64,000 nt of DNA. Source: Yoonia rosea. GTDB lineage: Bacteria > Pseudomonadota > Alphaproteobacteria > Rhodobacterales > Rhodobacteraceae. Shown here piece after piece: positions 1 through 10,736 of this stretch (positions are counted from its first letter, which is position 1; every line of letters starts with the position of its first letter). The DNA is taken from contig NZ_FTPR01000002.1 in assembly GCF_900156505.1 (NCBI RefSeq), forward strand, positions 124,001-188,000, given 5' to 3'. Below the pieces are notes generated by a model. The model had not been told where the DNA came from, did not search any database, and worked only from the letters and a program-made list of their open reading frames with translations. The position numbers and the translations under genes were made by a program.

Positions 1-583
1 GGTTGTCGGTGCCGATTTCTGCTTTGGCAGAGACCGCGCGGGCACGGTGGCAGACCTGCAAAAATTCGGTGCCGAAATGGGCTTTGGCGTGACCGTCGCA
101 CCCATCGTCGCAATCGACCGCGCCAATGTCTCCTCCACCGCGATCCGGCAAGCCCTGAGCGATGGCAAACCCCGCGACGCCGCCGCAATGCTGGGCCACT
201 GGCACCGTATCGTGGGCGAGGTCATTCGTGGTGATCAACGCGGCCGCGATCTGGGGTACCCCACCGCCAATATGTCGATCACAGGCCTGCACCCGCCGAA
301 ATTTGGTGTTTATGCTGTGAAAGTCGACGTCCTTGATGGCCCGCACAAAGGCACCTACAACGGCGCTGCCTCGATCGGCGTGCGCCCGATGTTTGGCGAA
401 AATGTCCCGAATTGCGAAACCTTCATCTTTGACTTCAAAGGTGACCTTTACGGGTCTACCCTTTCGGTTGCCTTGGTTGATTTCCTGCGGCCTGAGTTGA
501 AGTTCGACAGCCTCGAAGCGCTCATCACCCAGATGGATGCCGATTGTGTCACCGCCCGAGAGATCCTTGCCGATGTCCGTTGA
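1..583 (+). CDS. ribF: Bifunctional riboflavin kinase / FAD synthetase, 5' end missing
   Basis: Open from the left edge (codons begin at base 2) to a TGA at 581-583, so only about the last 193 residues are present. The family makes FMN from riboflavin (C-terminal kinase) and FAD from FMN (N-terminal adenylyltransferase). The fragment begins in the end of the adenylyltransferase domain, with the GADFCFGR stretch, and continues through the flavokinase motif GDQRGRDLGYPTAN (PTAN near fragment residue 89), which binds nucleotide and metal. The C-terminal beta barrel is complete. The stop overlaps the next gene by 11 bases, suggesting translational coupling. The identification is secure; only the N-terminal part lies outside the window. 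Confidence 0.95.
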   Translation, partial: VVGADFCFGRDRAGTVADLQKFGAEMGFGVTVAPIVAIDRANVSSTAIRQALSDGKPRDAAAMLGHWHRIVGEVIRGDQRGRDLGYPTANMSITGLHPPKFGVYAVKVDVLDGPHKGTYNGAASIGVRPMFGENVPNCETFIFDFKGDLYGSTLSVALVDFLRPELKFDSLEALITQMDADCVTAREILADVR

Positions 584-1040
584 AATCCCCCGCGACGGCC
601 TGACGCCGCGGTTTTGGGAAACCAAACCGATGTCGAAACTGAACAAACAGGAATGGGAAGCGCTCTGCGATGGGTGCGGCAAATGCTGCCTGAACAAGCT
701 TGAAGATGACGACGGCACCGTGGCGATGACCCGCATCGCCTGCCGTTTGCTGGATGGTGAAAACTGCCTGTGCAGCAACTATCCGAACCGGCACAAGTTC
801 GTTCCTGAGTGTATCGTGCTGACCCCGAAAACCATCCTCGAGAACCTGTACTGGCTGCCCATGACCTGCGGCTACCGTTTGGTCCATGAACGCCGCCCGC
901 TGTACGACTGGCACCCGCTGATCTCGGGCGATCCGGAATCGGTCCATCGGGCCGGGGTGTCGGTCAGGGGCATGACCATTCCAGAATTTCAGGTCGATGA
1001 GGACGATTGGGAAGACCACATTATCGAGGAGCCACTCTAG
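573..1040 (+). CDS. YcgN/YkgJ-type cysteine-cluster protein (UPF0260)
   Basis: 155 residues from the ATG at 573. An in-frame ATG at 537 lies deep inside ribF, and the family normally begins just before the PRFWETKP segment, so 573 is preferred. The family has a conserved set of cysteines thought to bind an iron-sulfur cluster or zinc. Here they are C32, C35, C38, C39, C57, C65, C67, C80 and C99, starting with the CDGCGKCC motif. No signal peptide or membrane segment is visible, so it should be cytoplasmic. The biochemical role is not established. It overlaps ribF by 11 bases and abuts the threonine aldolase gene, so the three are probably cotranscribed. Confidence 0.85.
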   Translation: MSVEIPRDGLTPRFWETKPMSKLNKQEWEALCDGCGKCCLNKLEDDDGTVAMTRIACRLLDGENCLCSNYPNRHKFVPECIVLTPKTILENLYWLPMTCGYRLVHERRPLYDWHPLISGDPESVHRAGVSVRGMTIPEFQVDEDDWEDHIIEEPL

Positions 1041-2087
1041 ATGTTTTTTGCTTCAGACAACGCAGGCCCCGCCCATCCCAAGGTGATGGAGGCGCTGGTC
1101 GCCGCCAACACCGGCTATGCCATGGGCTATGGCGCGGACCCGATCATGGAGACCGTGCGCGCGCAGGTCCGCGAATTGTTTGAAGCACCCGAAGCTGCCG
1201 TTTACCTGATCATCAACGGCACTGCGGCGAACTCTGTGTTGCTTGCCTCAATGACACAGCCTTGGCAGACGGTCTTCTGCAGCGAATGCGCGCATATCCA
1301 CGAAGACGAATGCAACGCGCCGGAATTTTACACCCAAGCCAAGCTGACCCTTGTGCCAACGGCGGACGGCAAGATGAAGCCGGATGCTCTGCGCAGCAAG
1401 ATTCTTGGCGAAGAAAACCGTGGTGTGCACGGCCCGCAACGGGGCCCGCTGTCGATTACGCAAGTCACTGAAAAGGGGACGATCTACACGCTTGATGAAA
1501 TTCAGGCGCTGACCACTACCGCCCGCGAATTCGGCATGCAAACCCACCTTGATGGCGCGCGGTTCGCCAACGCGATGACCGCGCTCGGCTGTTCGCCTGC
1601 GGACATGACATGGAAAGCCGGCGTTGATACCGTCAGCTTCGGCGGCACCAAGAACGGCGCAATGGGAGTTGAGGCCTGTGTCATATTCAACCCCGAAATC
1701 GCGTGGGAATTCGAGCTGCGGCGCAAGCGCGGCGGACACCTGCTGTCCAAGCACCGTTATCTTTCGGCCCAGATGCAGGCCTATCTTCAGGATGACCTTT
1801 GGCTTGATATGGCGCGCTCCGCCAACGCCCGCTGCGCCCAGTTGGCCGAAGGGCTACGCCAGCACGATGCCGTCAAACTCCTGTTTGAGCCGCAAGCCAA
1901 CATGATCTTCTTCCAGATGCCACGGCGCGCGCATAAACGCATGCTGGATGGTGGTGCAGTCTATTACGTCATGAATGGCGATCCCGAGGCGGGCGATCCG
2001 GAAGAACCGCTGATCGGACGTCTGGTCTGTGACTGGTCCATGACCGAAACGGGCATTAACCAGTTTCTTGATCTGCTGAACGGATAA
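1041..2087 (+). CDS. ltaE: Low-specificity L-threonine aldolase
   Basis: 348 residues, the usual length for this PLP enzyme of aminotransferase fold type I, which cleaves L-threonine or L-allo-threonine to glycine and acetaldehyde. The ATG follows the upstream stop directly. Visible family features are the N-terminal FASDNAGPAHPKVMEAL stretch, the HLDGARFANA segment (Asp contacts the PLP ring nitrogen) and FGGTKNG, in which K204 should form the Schiff base. Cytoplasmic; supplies glycine and one-carbon units. Its last 32 bases overlap the end of the convergent hydrolase gene. The exact aldol substrate and stereo-preference cannot be read from the sequence. Confidence 0.92.
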   Translation: MFFASDNAGPAHPKVMEALVAANTGYAMGYGADPIMETVRAQVRELFEAPEAAVYLIINGTAANSVLLASMTQPWQTVFCSECAHIHEDECNAPEFYTQAKLTLVPTADGKMKPDALRSKILGEENRGVHGPQRGPLSITQVTEKGTIYTLDEIQALTTTAREFGMQTHLDGARFANAMTALGCSPADMTWKAGVDTVSFGGTKNGAMGVEACVIFNPEIAWEFELRRKRGGHLLSKHRYLSAQMQAYLQDDLWLDMARSANARCAQLAEGLRQHDAVKLLFEPQANMIFFQMPRRAHKRMLDGGAVYYVMNGDPEAGDPEEPLIGRLVCDWSMTETGINQFLDLLNG

Positions 2088-2841
2088 TCTGCGCGATCTG
2101 CGCAACATGTGTCAGGGCAACCATGTGCCCTGCATTTGCCACAACATGGTCTGTCGCCCGCGGAATCCGCGCGACAAGCGCATCATGAATAGCCTTGATG
2201 ACGGGTTGCGTTTGTCCACCGCGGATGAGCGTGACAGGGATATTCAATGCACCGAGCCGTGCTGTCGAGGTGACACCGTCGGCATCTTCCTCAATAGCGG
2301 CACCGCCAGCGACGACCAAATGGATGCGCTGGATCAGATAGTCCTTCTGCCGATCTGACAGGGCTGTCCATTCGCTATCAGACCACTGCGCATTGAAAAT
2401 CTCGGCTGCGCGCGCCTCATCCCCCATCAGCATCGCAGCGACAAACGGACGAAACGCTTTCATATGCGCGGCGAACGCGGCGGTGCCCTTTGCCGCGGCA
2501 AAGAACACAGGCTCAATCAGGGTAAGTCTTGAAACGCACTCAGGGCTTTCAACGGCCAGTCGCAGGGCGGCTGTCGCACCGAATGAATGGCCGATGATGT
2601 GCGCGGGGCCGGTACAGCTTTGTCTCGCCGCCTCAACTGTCAGCGATTGATATTCGCTCTTTCCGTCCCAGTCGGCACTGCGTCCGTGACCGGGCAGATC
2701 AAGCAGCGTAGCTTGCCCCCCAAGTGCTTTTGCAAGCGGCAACATTGCTTGGTGGCGCGCCAGCATACAGTGCAGCATCACGGTCGGTTCACCAGAGCCG
2801 ACCGTGACACTGTGGATGGCATGCCCGAAGGCGTCAGGCAT
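2056..2841 (-). CDS. Alpha/beta hydrolase
   Basis: 261 residues with the alpha/beta-hydrolase fold. The oxyanion-hole region is near residues 22-30 (VMLHCMLARH), the nucleophile elbow is GHSFGA with S86, and the likely catalytic histidine is H239 in the NAGHMVALTH segment. No signal peptide, so cytoplasmic. The substrate is unknown; the general type covers esterases, lactonases and C-C hydrolases. Its start shares one base with the stop of the upstream isomerase gene (TGATG), so the two are translated as a coupled pair. That pairing hints at a common small-molecule pathway but does not identify it. Confidence 0.85.
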   Translation of the reverse strand: MPDAFGHAIHSVTVGSGEPTVMLHCMLARHQAMLPLAKALGGQATLLDLPGHGRSADWDGKSEYQSLTVEAARQSCTGPAHIIGHSFGATAALRLAVESPECVSRLTLIEPVFFAAAKGTAAFAAHMKAFRPFVAAMLMGDEARAAEIFNAQWSDSEWTALSDRQKDYLIQRIHLVVAGGAAIEEDADGVTSTARLGALNIPVTLIRGGQTQPVIKAIHDALVARIPRATDHVVANAGHMVALTHVAQIAQIIRSADQETG

Positions 2842-3437
2842 CAGAGTTTTCCGGAAAGATAGGCGTCCAGATCATCAAGGCGGTCTTCGCCCCAGAAACG
2901 CTCGCCACTATCAGTAATGAAAAACGGCGCGCCAAAGGCCCCCGCATTCACTGCATCTTCTAGGTTTTTGCCAAAGGTATCCGCACTGGTCAGCATGTCT
3001 TTGTCCGCCAACGCCGGATCAAGCCCACATTTTTCCAGACAGGCGCGGACGACATCATCCTGGCTGATATCACGTTCTTCTGCCCAGCACGCGGCGCCGA
3101 AAGCCGTGACAAGCTCGGCCACATCTGCACCGGCGTTTTGTGCAGCGATGATCGCATAGGCCGAAGGCGCACCGTTTGTCGGCCAGAACATCGGTTTCAG
3201 ATTCAGCGGCACCCCCAAACGCTTGGACCGGCGCGCCATATCCTGCAGGCGGTATTCCTGCCGGTTCGGGTGGCGATCCTTGGGTGGCACACCGCCGGTA
3301 CGCGCAAAGAGCGCCATGATATCCAGCGGCTTGTAAGTAAGCGTCGCACCATGTTTCTGCGCAATATCGCGCGGGCGTGTCCCGCTCAGGTACGTGAAAG
3401 GCGACAGTGTTGCGAAGTAATAGTCGATATGTGGCAT
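2841..3437 (-). CDS. 2-hydroxychromene-2-carboxylate isomerase family protein (DsbA/GST-kappa fold)
   Basis: 198 residues. The start is the ATG at 3437 because an AGGAG ribosome-binding site lies just upstream and the family begins with a beta strand like MPHIDYYF; a longer frame to 3551 would run into the prs promoter region. Members have a thioredoxin-like fold with a helical insertion and use glutathione; the catalytic Ser of the NahD type matches S12 in LSPFTYL. C-terminal GAFGAPFF contains the conserved cis-Pro loop. Cytoplasmic. The best-known reaction is in naphthalene breakdown, but no other ring-degradation genes lie nearby, so the true substrate is unknown. Coupled to the downstream hydrolase. 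Confidence 0.85.
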   Translation of the reverse strand: MPHIDYYFATLSPFTYLSGTRPRDIAQKHGATLTYKPLDIMALFARTGGVPPKDRHPNRQEYRLQDMARRSKRLGVPLNLKPMFWPTNGAPSAYAIIAAQNAGADVAELVTAFGAACWAEERDISQDDVVRACLEKCGLDPALADKDMLTSADTFGKNLEDAVNAGAFGAPFFITDSGERFWGEDRLDDLDAYLSGKL

Positions 3438-3553
3438 TTTGCGTCTCCTGTCGCGTGTCAATTCTTTGCGAGACGGTAAGCTTGTGCTACGCGGTGTCAA
3501 CGCCACGAATCTGTTACATGCCTGTAACTGCCTTCTGCCAAAGGACCACACCC

Positions 3554-4573
3554 ATGCCGACCATGATCGAACCCAAGCTGATTGCCGGTAACGCCAATCA
3601 GCCCTTGGCCACTGCTATCGCCCGCCGCATGTCGATGCACCGTGGCATGGATGTCAGCCTATGTGATGCGCGGGTGGAACGGTTCAACGACGGCGAGATT
3701 TTCGTCGAAGTTTACGAAAACGTGCGCGGCGAGGACATGTTCATCGTCCAGCCCACATCGAACCCCGCCAACGACAACCTGATGGAACTGCTGATCATCG
3801 CTGATGCGCTGCGCAGGTCCTCAGCAGCGCGCATTACTGCCGTGATCCCTTACTTCGGCTACGCCCGTCAGGATCGCCGCTCGAAAGCACGCACGCCGAT
3901 CACCGCCAAGCTGGTGTCGAATATGATTGTCGAAGCCGGCATTGAACGCGTTCTCACCCTGGATTTGCATGCCACGCAGATTCAGGGTTTTTTCGATATT
4001 CCGGTGGATAACCTCTATGCCTCGCCGATCTATGCGCTGGATGCGATGCATAATTTCCGTGGCCAGATGGAAGACGTGATGGTCGTGTCCCCTGACGTCG
4101 GTGGCGTGGCCCGTGCGCGTGATCTGGCACAGCGTATCGGCGCGCCTTTGTCGATCGTGGACAAACGCCGCGGCAAACCCGGCGAAGTCGCCGAAATGAC
4201 TGTGATTGGCGATGTGAAAGACAAGGTCTGTGTAATCGTGGATGACATCGTCGATACCGCTGGAACGCTTTGCAAAGCCGCCGAAGTTCTGATGGAAAAT
4301 GGGGCGAAAGAAGTGCACGCCTATATCACCCACGGCGTGTTGTCGGGCCCTGCAGTTGAGCGCGTTTCTAAATCCGTGATGAAATCGCTGGTCATCACAG
4401 ACACGATCCGGGCGACCGACGCCGTAAAAGCCTGCCCAAACATCCGTATTGTGCCGACAGCGCCGATGTTTGCGCAAGCGATCCTGAACACGTGGAACGG
4501 TACATCTGTATCGTCGCTGTTTGATCACAAGACGCTCGGGCCGATCTACGAGGGGCTTTACGCGGCAGAATAG
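3554..4573 (+). CDS. prs: Ribose-phosphate pyrophosphokinase (PRPP synthetase)
   Basis: 339 residues. Transfers pyrophosphate from ATP to ribose 5-phosphate, giving PRPP for purine, pyrimidine, NAD, His and Trp synthesis. The signature [11 protein letters not shown] begins at D137, and the PRPP-binding loop [10 protein letters not shown] is near residues 228-237. The [12 protein letters not shown] segment fits the flexible ATP loop. The start at 3554 is supported by AAGGA at 3541-3545; upstream in-frame codons lie in the divergent promoter region. The protein is somewhat longer than the E. coli enzyme (315 residues), as is common in Rhodobacterales. Convergent with the lectin gene, 8 bases away. 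Very sure. Confidence 0.97.
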   Translation: MPTMIEPKLIAGNANQPLATAIARRMSMHRGMDVSLCDARVERFNDGEIFVEVYENVRGEDMFIVQPTSNPANDNLMELLIIADALRRSSAARITAVIPYFGYARQDRRSKARTPITAKLVSNMIVEAGIERVLTLDLHATQIQGFFDIPVDNLYASPIYALDAMHNFRGQMEDVMVVSPDVGGVARARDLAQRIGAPLSIVDKRRGKPGEVAEMTVIGDVKDKVCVIVDDIVDTAGTLCKAAEVLMENGAKEVHAYITHGVLSGPAVERVSKSVMKSLVITDTIRATDAVKACPNIRIVPTAPMFAQAILNTWNGTSVSSLFDHKTLGPIYEGLYAAE

Positions 4574-4581
4574 ATCTGGCG

Positions 4582-4932
4582 CTAGTAAAGTTCCCACCCA
4601 TCATCACTGGGCAATTCCCCAAATGACGTCCAGGCGACGCGCACACGCGCGACCTGGGTGTCTGACCACGTCCGGAAGACGATAGTAAACCCTGTCTCAG
4701 TGATATCTTCGGCCTGCACATCGGCACGGATATTGGTGTTGTTGGAAATATCCCACATGGACATAGAAACCTGCACATGGGGCGGCGTGGCGTAGGCTTT
4801 TGAAAACTGTACTGCAGCGCGGGACTGTCTCGGGCCTTCGCCGCGCCACATCTGCCCGTCATCCTCAAAATCCGAAAACAGAACCACATCTCCGTGGTCT
4901 ATGCCGATTGTACCACCTTCAAGGCGTCGCAT
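4582..4932 (-). CDS. H-type lectin domain protein
   Basis: 116 residues, essentially one H-type lectin domain (Helix pomatia agglutinin/discoidin C-terminal type). The typical strand pattern is FSKAYATPPHVQVSMSMWDI, then NIRADVQAEDIT and GFTIVFRTWSDTQVARVRVAWTSFG, residues about 43-110. In characterised members the domain forms trimers that bind N-acetylgalactosamine or related sugars. There is no signal peptide, lipobox or membrane helix, so export, if any, would need another route. Orphan gene: convergent to prs and divergent from the lipoprotein gene. The fold call is good; the ligand and physiological role are unknown. Confidence 0.75.
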   Translation of the reverse strand: MRRLEGGTIGIDHGDVVLFSDFEDDGQMWRGEGPRQSRAAVQFSKAYATPPHVQVSMSMWDISNNTNIRADVQAEDITETGFTIVFRTWSDTQVARVRVAWTSFGELPSDDGWELY

Positions 4933-5030
4933 TGCTATTCCTGCGTTTGCTTAACCGATACTAACACTTGGTTAATCATTCGTTGATAACTCAACCTTAA
5001 CGTTTTGAAAACTGTCGTTAGGGTTAGATC

Positions 5031-5765
5031 GTGTTACACCGTTTTGTTAAAAATTTTGGATGCTGCGCACTGCTCGCACTTGTCATGGCATGTGGCGGCG
5101 GATCAGGGGCAACGTCAGACCCCGGCGACGGCGGTGGTGGTGATGGCGGGGGCGACGGTGGCGATGGTGGCGGTGGCGGTGGTGGCCCGCCTCCCAGCCC
5201 TTTCTTTGCACCGACCGAAGAACAAGCGCTCTACTTCCGCAATGTCATGCCGGACGAGCTGTCTTTGGTGCAGAGCACCTATAGTCAGGGCGGTCGAACA
5301 CCTTTTGCAGATCTGCCTATAGGGACAATCGCATATAGCGGGTTCATGGAAGTTCTGTTTACCAGCACCCCGAATGCCAACATCGCAAGTCCGGCAACCC
5401 TGACTGTCGATATGGGAACAGGTGCCACAACCGGCAGTGCGCAAGCGTTCATGGGCTACGTCTATAACAGCGAGACGGACACCACCGAACTGGCGCTTTA
5501 TGACGGCGGTATCACCTTCCTTGGTGCGTCCCTGACCGCAGCGAGCAACGGCAATGCCATTATTGATATCGAAATCGACGGTGCGTTCGACAATGGCGTG
5601 CAACAATTCACGATCACGGGCAATATCGACGGTCCAGTCTATGGACCAGATGCCAGCGGAATCTATGCTTCGGGCAGCTATTTCGGCCTGGGTCAGGACA
5701 TTACGCTAACCGCTGACGGCGCACCGGTTTACGGCACGGCAACGCTTTGGGCGCTGTCGGACTAG
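5031..5765 (+). CDS. Putative outer-membrane lipoprotein with Gly/Asp-rich linker
   Basis: 244 residues. A short signal peptide ends in a lipobox-like VMAC with C21 as the predicted lipidated cysteine. Residues 22 to about 52 form a Gly/Asp-rich low-complexity tract followed by PPPSPFF, then a beta-rich C-terminal domain of about 190 residues full of Gly, Thr and Asp. Alternating GTATLWAL and GSAQAFMGYVYN segments resemble the small surface-lipoprotein barrels related to the transferrin-binding protein B C-lobe, but this is weak and I do not assign a function. It is monocistronic, and a perfect hairpin at 5816-5843 follows. The linker probably lets the domain extend from the membrane. Confidence 0.7.
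   Translation: MLHRFVKNFGCCALLALVMACGGGSGATSDPGDGGGGDGGGDGGDGGGGGGGPPPSPFFAPTEEQALYFRNVMPDELSLVQSTYSQGGRTPFADLPIGTIAYSGFMEVLFTSTPNANIASPATLTVDMGTGATTGSAQAFMGYVYNSETDTTELALYDGGITFLGASLTAASNGNAIIDIEIDGAFDNGVQQFTITGNIDGPVYGPDASGIYASGSYFGLGQDITLTADGAPVYGTATLWALSD
5115..5195 (+). repeat. Low-complexity GGN/GAC tract encoding a Gly/Asp linker
   Basis: Runs of ggcggtggt, ggcgac and ggtggcggt triplets inside the lipoprotein gene encode the residue 22-52 linker. Imperfect triplet repeats of this kind can change length by strand slippage in units of three without breaking the frame, so linker length may vary between strains. Confidence 0.7.
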
Positions 5766-5815
5766 ATCGCAAGCAGCGCTAAGCCATCATCGCCAATTTT
5801 TTGGGAAGTATGTGC

Positions 5816-5843
5816 CGGCATAAGCTCATCAGAGCTTATGCCG
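5816..5843. terminator. Bidirectional terminator hairpin between lipoprotein gene and atpC
   Basis: A perfect 12-bp stem (5816-5827 with 5832-5843) and a 4-base ATCA loop. It lies 50 bases after the plus-strand lipoprotein stop and 6 bases past the minus-strand atpC stop. The plus-strand side continues attgtttagtt; there is no long T run. It serves both convergent units. Confidence 0.8.
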
Positions 5844-5848
5844 ATTGT

Positions 5849-6274
5849 TTAGTTCTTTGCAGTCAGACCGATGTGACCACCGATGGCCACCATGTCAGAT
5901 AACAGCTTGGCTGCGTCATCAACCGGGCCCGGTTCGTTCTTGAAGTTGTCCTGCGCCTTGCGATGCACCGCTTTGGCTTCTTCGACCATTGCGTCAAAGA
6001 CCTCTTGCGTCACCTCTGCCTGTGGCAAGGCGCGCTCGGCCAGAACGGATACACCGGTTGCTGTGATCTCGGCGAAACCGCCGGACACAACATAGGTGTC
6101 GGACCCACCACCGTGCACCACGGTCAGAACCCCGGGGCGCAGTGTCGTGATCGTCGGCGCATGGTTTGCCATGGCTGTCAGATCACCGTCTGCACCGGGG
6201 ATGCGGACCTCGGTCGCCTCGACCGACGCCAAACGGCGTTCGGGCGAGACCAGATCGAATTGTAGGTTTGCCAT
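5849..6274 (-). CDS. atpC: ATP synthase F1 subunit epsilon
   Basis: 141 residues. The subunit sits on gamma in the central stalk and restrains ATP hydrolysis. The N-terminal ten-stranded beta sandwich is evident ([36 protein letters not shown]). The C-terminal helical part (residues about 90-135) is short and divergent, as is usual in alphaproteobacteria. An AGGAG ribosome-binding site precedes the ATG. Last gene of atpHAGDC, 24 bases after atpD, followed by a strong hairpin. Confidence 0.95.
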   Translation of the reverse strand: MANLQFDLVSPERRLASVEATEVRIPGADGDLTAMANHAPTITTLRPGVLTVVHGGGSDTYVVSGGFAEITATGVSVLAERALPQAEVTQEVFDAMVEEAKAVHRKAQDNFKNEPGPVDDAAKLLSDMVAIGGHIGLTAKN

Positions 6275-6298
6275 ATCGGCTTCTCCTTCAGCCCAGAA

Positions 6299-7741
<1,443 letters not shown>

Positions 7742-8614
7742 CTAGAGCGCTTCCGCGCCCGAAATAATTTCAATCAGCTCGTTGGTGATCACAGCCTGAC
7801 GCGAGCGGTTAAACTCGATGGTCAGCTTGTCGATCATCTCGCCGGCGTTGCGTGTCGCGTTGTCCATCGCAGACATACGTGCGCCCTGCTCGGACGCGGC
7901 GTTTTCCAGCAGCGCGCTGAAGATTGCCGTCGCCACACCACGTGGCAGCAGGTCGGCAAGAATTTCTTCCTCACCGGGCTCGTAGTCATAGAGTGTCGCA
8001 TCAGCGTCTTCGACCTGCTCAAATTTGGCAGGAATGATTTGCTGTGCTGTCGGGTGCTGCGTCACAACGTTTTCAAAGCGCGCAAAGAAGATCGTCGCGA
8101 CATCGAATTCCTCGGCGTCGAAACGGCCAAGCACGTCCTTGGCGATCCCCTGCGCGTCAGCGTAACCAACACGTTTGACATCCGTCAGGTCAACGTGACC
8201 GACAAACAAGCTGCCGAAATCACGCTTCATCGCATCGCGGCCTTTTTTGCCGACAGTGACGATTTTCACCGTCTTGCCCTCGGCCAGCAGCTTTTGCGCA
8301 TGGGTTTTCGCCAGCTTTGCGATGTTGCCGTTAAAGCCACCACACAGCCCGCGTTCTGCTGTCATAACGATCAACAACTGCACCTGATCGCTGCCCGTAC
8401 CGGTCAACAATTTTGGCGCCGTGTCTGATCCACCAACCGATGCGGCAAGCCCGGCCATCACGGCGTTAAACCGTTCTGTGTAAGGGCGCGACGCCTCGGC
8501 TGCATCTTGGGCGCGGCGCAGTTTTGCAGCCGCGACCATCTGCATGGCCTTTGTGATCTTGCGGGTCGATTTGACCGACTCGATCCTGTTTTTCAGGTCC
8601 TTAAGACTTGGCAA
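7742..8614 (-). CDS. atpG: ATP synthase F1 subunit gamma (TTG start)
   Basis: 290 residues. Central rotor shaft of F1. N-terminal [32 protein letters not shown] and C-terminal [23 protein letters not shown] are the conserved coiled-coil helices that sit inside the alpha3beta3 ring. The middle Rossmann-like domain is complete, including [11 protein letters not shown]. The only start that gives the conserved N-terminus is TTG at 8614-8612, preceded by a strong AAAGGAGG with 7-base spacing. The gene lies between atpA and atpD in the usual order. The weak start codon may lower its yield relative to alpha and beta. Confidence 0.98.
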   Translation of the reverse strand: MPSLKDLKNRIESVKSTRKITKAMQMVAAAKLRRAQDAAEASRPYTERFNAVMAGLAASVGGSDTAPKLLTGTGSDQVQLLIVMTAERGLCGGFNGNIAKLAKTHAQKLLAEGKTVKIVTVGKKGRDAMKRDFGSLFVGHVDLTDVKRVGYADAQGIAKDVLGRFDAEEFDVATIFFARFENVVTQHPTAQQIIPAKFEQVEDADATLYDYEPGEEEILADLLPRGVATAIFSALLENAASEQGARMSAMDNATRNAGEMIDKLTIEFNRSRQAVITNELIEIISGAEAL

Positions 8615-8639
8615 AGCAAAGCCTCCTTTGTCTCAAAGA

Positions 8640-10175
8640 TTACGCGAAGTCTTTTGCAAAAGCGTCGAGTGCCGCTTTGATCTTTTCTTCTGCGTCACCT
8701 TTGATCTTTGGGTCTTCCTTCGTGATCATGTCGAGCACGTCAGATGCGTTTGTGCGCAGGTGCTTCAGCAGGCCTGCTTCAAAGCGGCCAACATCCTTGA
8801 CGGCGATCTTGTCGAGGTAGCCTTTGGTGCCTGCGTAGATGACACACACGATCTCTGCGTTGGTCAGCGGCGCGTACTGTGGCTGCTTCATCAACTCGGT
8901 CAGACGGGCACCACGGTTCAGCAACTGCTGTGTTGCGGCGTCCAGGTCGGAACCAAACTGCGCAAAGGCGGCCATTTCGCGGTACTGTGCAAGCTCAAGT
9001 TTCACAGGACCAGCAACCGATTTCATCGAGTTGGTTTGCGCGGACGAACCCACACGCGAAACCGACAGACCGGTGTTCACCGCAGGGCGGATACCTTGAT
9101 AGAAGAGTTCAGTTTCCAAGAAGATCTGACCGTCGGTGATCGAAATCACGTTTGTCGGGATAAATGCGGACACGTCACCACCTTGGGTTTCGATGATCGG
9201 CAGCGCGGTCAAAGAACCCGCACCGTTATCTTCGTTCAGCTTCGCCGAACGCTCGAGCAGGCGGGAGTGGAGGTAGAAAACGTCACCTGGGTAGGCTTCA
9301 CGCCCTGGTGGGCGGCGCAGCAGCAGGGACATCTGACGATAGGATACAGCCTGCTTGGACAGGTCATCATAGATGATCAGCGCGTGGCGGCCATTGTCAC
9401 GGAAGTGCTCGGCCATCGCGGTTGCCGCATATGGTGCAAGGAACTGCATCGGTGCAGGGTCGGACGCAGTCGCAGCCACAACGATCGAATACTCAATCGC
9501 GCCGCTTTCTTCGAGCTTCTTCACCAGCTGGGCAACTGTCGAACGCTTCTGACCAACAGCCACGTACACGCAGTACAGCTTGTCGTACTCTTTTTCGGCG
9601 GCGTCGTTATAGGATTTCTGGTTCAGGATCGTATCAAGTGCCACAGCAGTTTTACCTGTCTGACGGTCACCAATGATCAATTCGCGCTGGCCACGGCCAA
9701 TCGGGATCATCGCGTCAACGGATTTCAGACCGGTCGCCATCGGCTCATGCACCGATTTACGTGGGATGATGCCAGGTGCCTTGGAGTCAGCAACAGCGCG
9801 TTTCTTTGTCTTGATCGGGCCCTTCCCGTCCAGCGGGTTACCCAGACCGTCAACAACACGACCCAAGAGTTCGTCACCAACAGGCACGTCCACGATGGAT
9901 TTGGTGCGCTTAACAACGTCACCTTCTTTGATGTCGCGGTCGGAACCGAAGATAACAACACCCACGTTGTCGGATTCAAGGTTCAGGGCCATCCCGCGGA
10001 TACCACCGGGGAATTCAACCATTTCACCGGCCTGTACGTTGTCGAGGCCATAAACACGGGCGATACCGTCGCCCACGCTCAGCACACGACCGACTTCGGC
10101 AACTTCGGCCTCTTGACCGAAGTTTTTGATCTGGTCCTTCAGGATCGCAGAAATTTCAGACGCTTGGATCGCCAT
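8640..10175 (-). CDS. atpA: ATP synthase F1 subunit alpha
   Basis: 511 residues, full length. Non-catalytic nucleotide-binding subunit. The P-loop GDRQTGKTA is near residue 169, and the [16 protein letters not shown] and [22 protein letters not shown] (arginine-finger region) segments are all conserved. The ATG directly abuts the atpH stop (TAAATG), so translation is very probably coupled; a GAGG site lies in the 3' end of atpH. Three copies per F1. Confidence 0.99.
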   Translation of the reverse strand: MAIQASEISAILKDQIKNFGQEAEVAEVGRVLSVGDGIARVYGLDNVQAGEMVEFPGGIRGMALNLESDNVGVVIFGSDRDIKEGDVVKRTKSIVDVPVGDELLGRVVDGLGNPLDGKGPIKTKKRAVADSKAPGIIPRKSVHEPMATGLKSVDAMIPIGRGQRELIIGDRQTGKTAVALDTILNQKSYNDAAEKEYDKLYCVYVAVGQKRSTVAQLVKKLEESGAIEYSIVVAATASDPAPMQFLAPYAATAMAEHFRDNGRHALIIYDDLSKQAVSYRQMSLLLRRPPGREAYPGDVFYLHSRLLERSAKLNEDNGAGSLTALPIIETQGGDVSAFIPTNVISITDGQIFLETELFYQGIRPAVNTGLSVSRVGSSAQTNSMKSVAGPVKLELAQYREMAAFAQFGSDLDAATQQLLNRGARLTELMKQPQYAPLTNAEIVCVIYAGTKGYLDKIAVKDVGRFEAGLLKHLRTNASDVLDMITKEDPKIKGDAEEKIKAALDAFAKDFA

Positions 10176-10736
10176 TTATCCGACCTCTTTCATTTTACTT
10201 TGGAGTGCGTTGAGCTTGGAGGCGATCGACGTGTCGATCATCTTGGAGCCCACTTTGACAATAAGACCGCCGATGATTGATTCATCGACGGTTTCTTTGA
10301 TGGTAATAGATTTGCCCACTTGAGCTTTGAGCGTTTTCGCCAGCTTGTCAGCCTGCGCCTTGGTCAGCGCCTTGGCTGTGGTGACTTCGGCCGTCACTTC
10401 GCCGCGCTCTTCTGCCAACATGTCCTGCAATACAGCGATCAGCTGTGGCAGCACAAACAAGCGACGCTTGGACGCCAACAGCGCGAGCACATTGCTTGTC
10501 GTGTCAGAGAGTTTCATTTTCTTGGCAATCGCAACGATTGCGGCAGACTGTTGTTCGCGGCTGTAAAGCGGTGATGTCAGCAGTGTGCGCAGATCGGCGC
10601 TTTCGGCCATCGCTGCTTCCAACGAAGCAACATCTGATTCGAGTGTCTTGATTGCCTTGCCGTCTTTGGCGAGGTCAAACACAGCAGTCGCATAGCGCGT
10701 AGCGATGCCTGTCGAAATACCAGCAGTTTCGGACAC
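10176..10736 (-). CDS. atpH: ATP synthase F1 subunit delta (GTG start)
   Basis: 186 residues. Peripheral-stalk subunit joining F1 to the Fo b subunits. The helical N-terminal domain ([16 protein letters not shown]) and the C-terminal [21 protein letters not shown] motif are typical. The start is GTG at 10736-10734, preceded by GGAAGG. First gene of the F1 operon; the Fo genes are not in this window, as expected in Rhodobacterales, where they form a separate operon. Confidence 0.97.
   Translation of the reverse strand: MSETAGISTGIATRYATAVFDLAKDGKAIKTLESDVASLEAAMAESADLRTLLTSPLYSREQQSAAIVAIAKKMKLSDTTSNVLALLASKRRLFVLPQLIAVLQDMLAEERGEVTAEVTTAKALTKAQADKLAKTLKAQVGKSITIKETVDESIIGGLIVKVGSKMIDTSIASKLNALQSKMKEVG

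Noticed and set aside
3407..3553. Longer prs reading frame starting at 3407
   Set aside because: It would run through the divergent promoter and the isomerase start; the ATG at 3554 has its own ribosome-binding site and the family N-terminus.
8544..10280. A 578-codon open frame on the plus strand opposite atpA
   Set aside because: It is antisense to the fully conserved alpha subunit and has His/Cys/Arg-rich composition typical of a shadow frame in GC-rich DNA.
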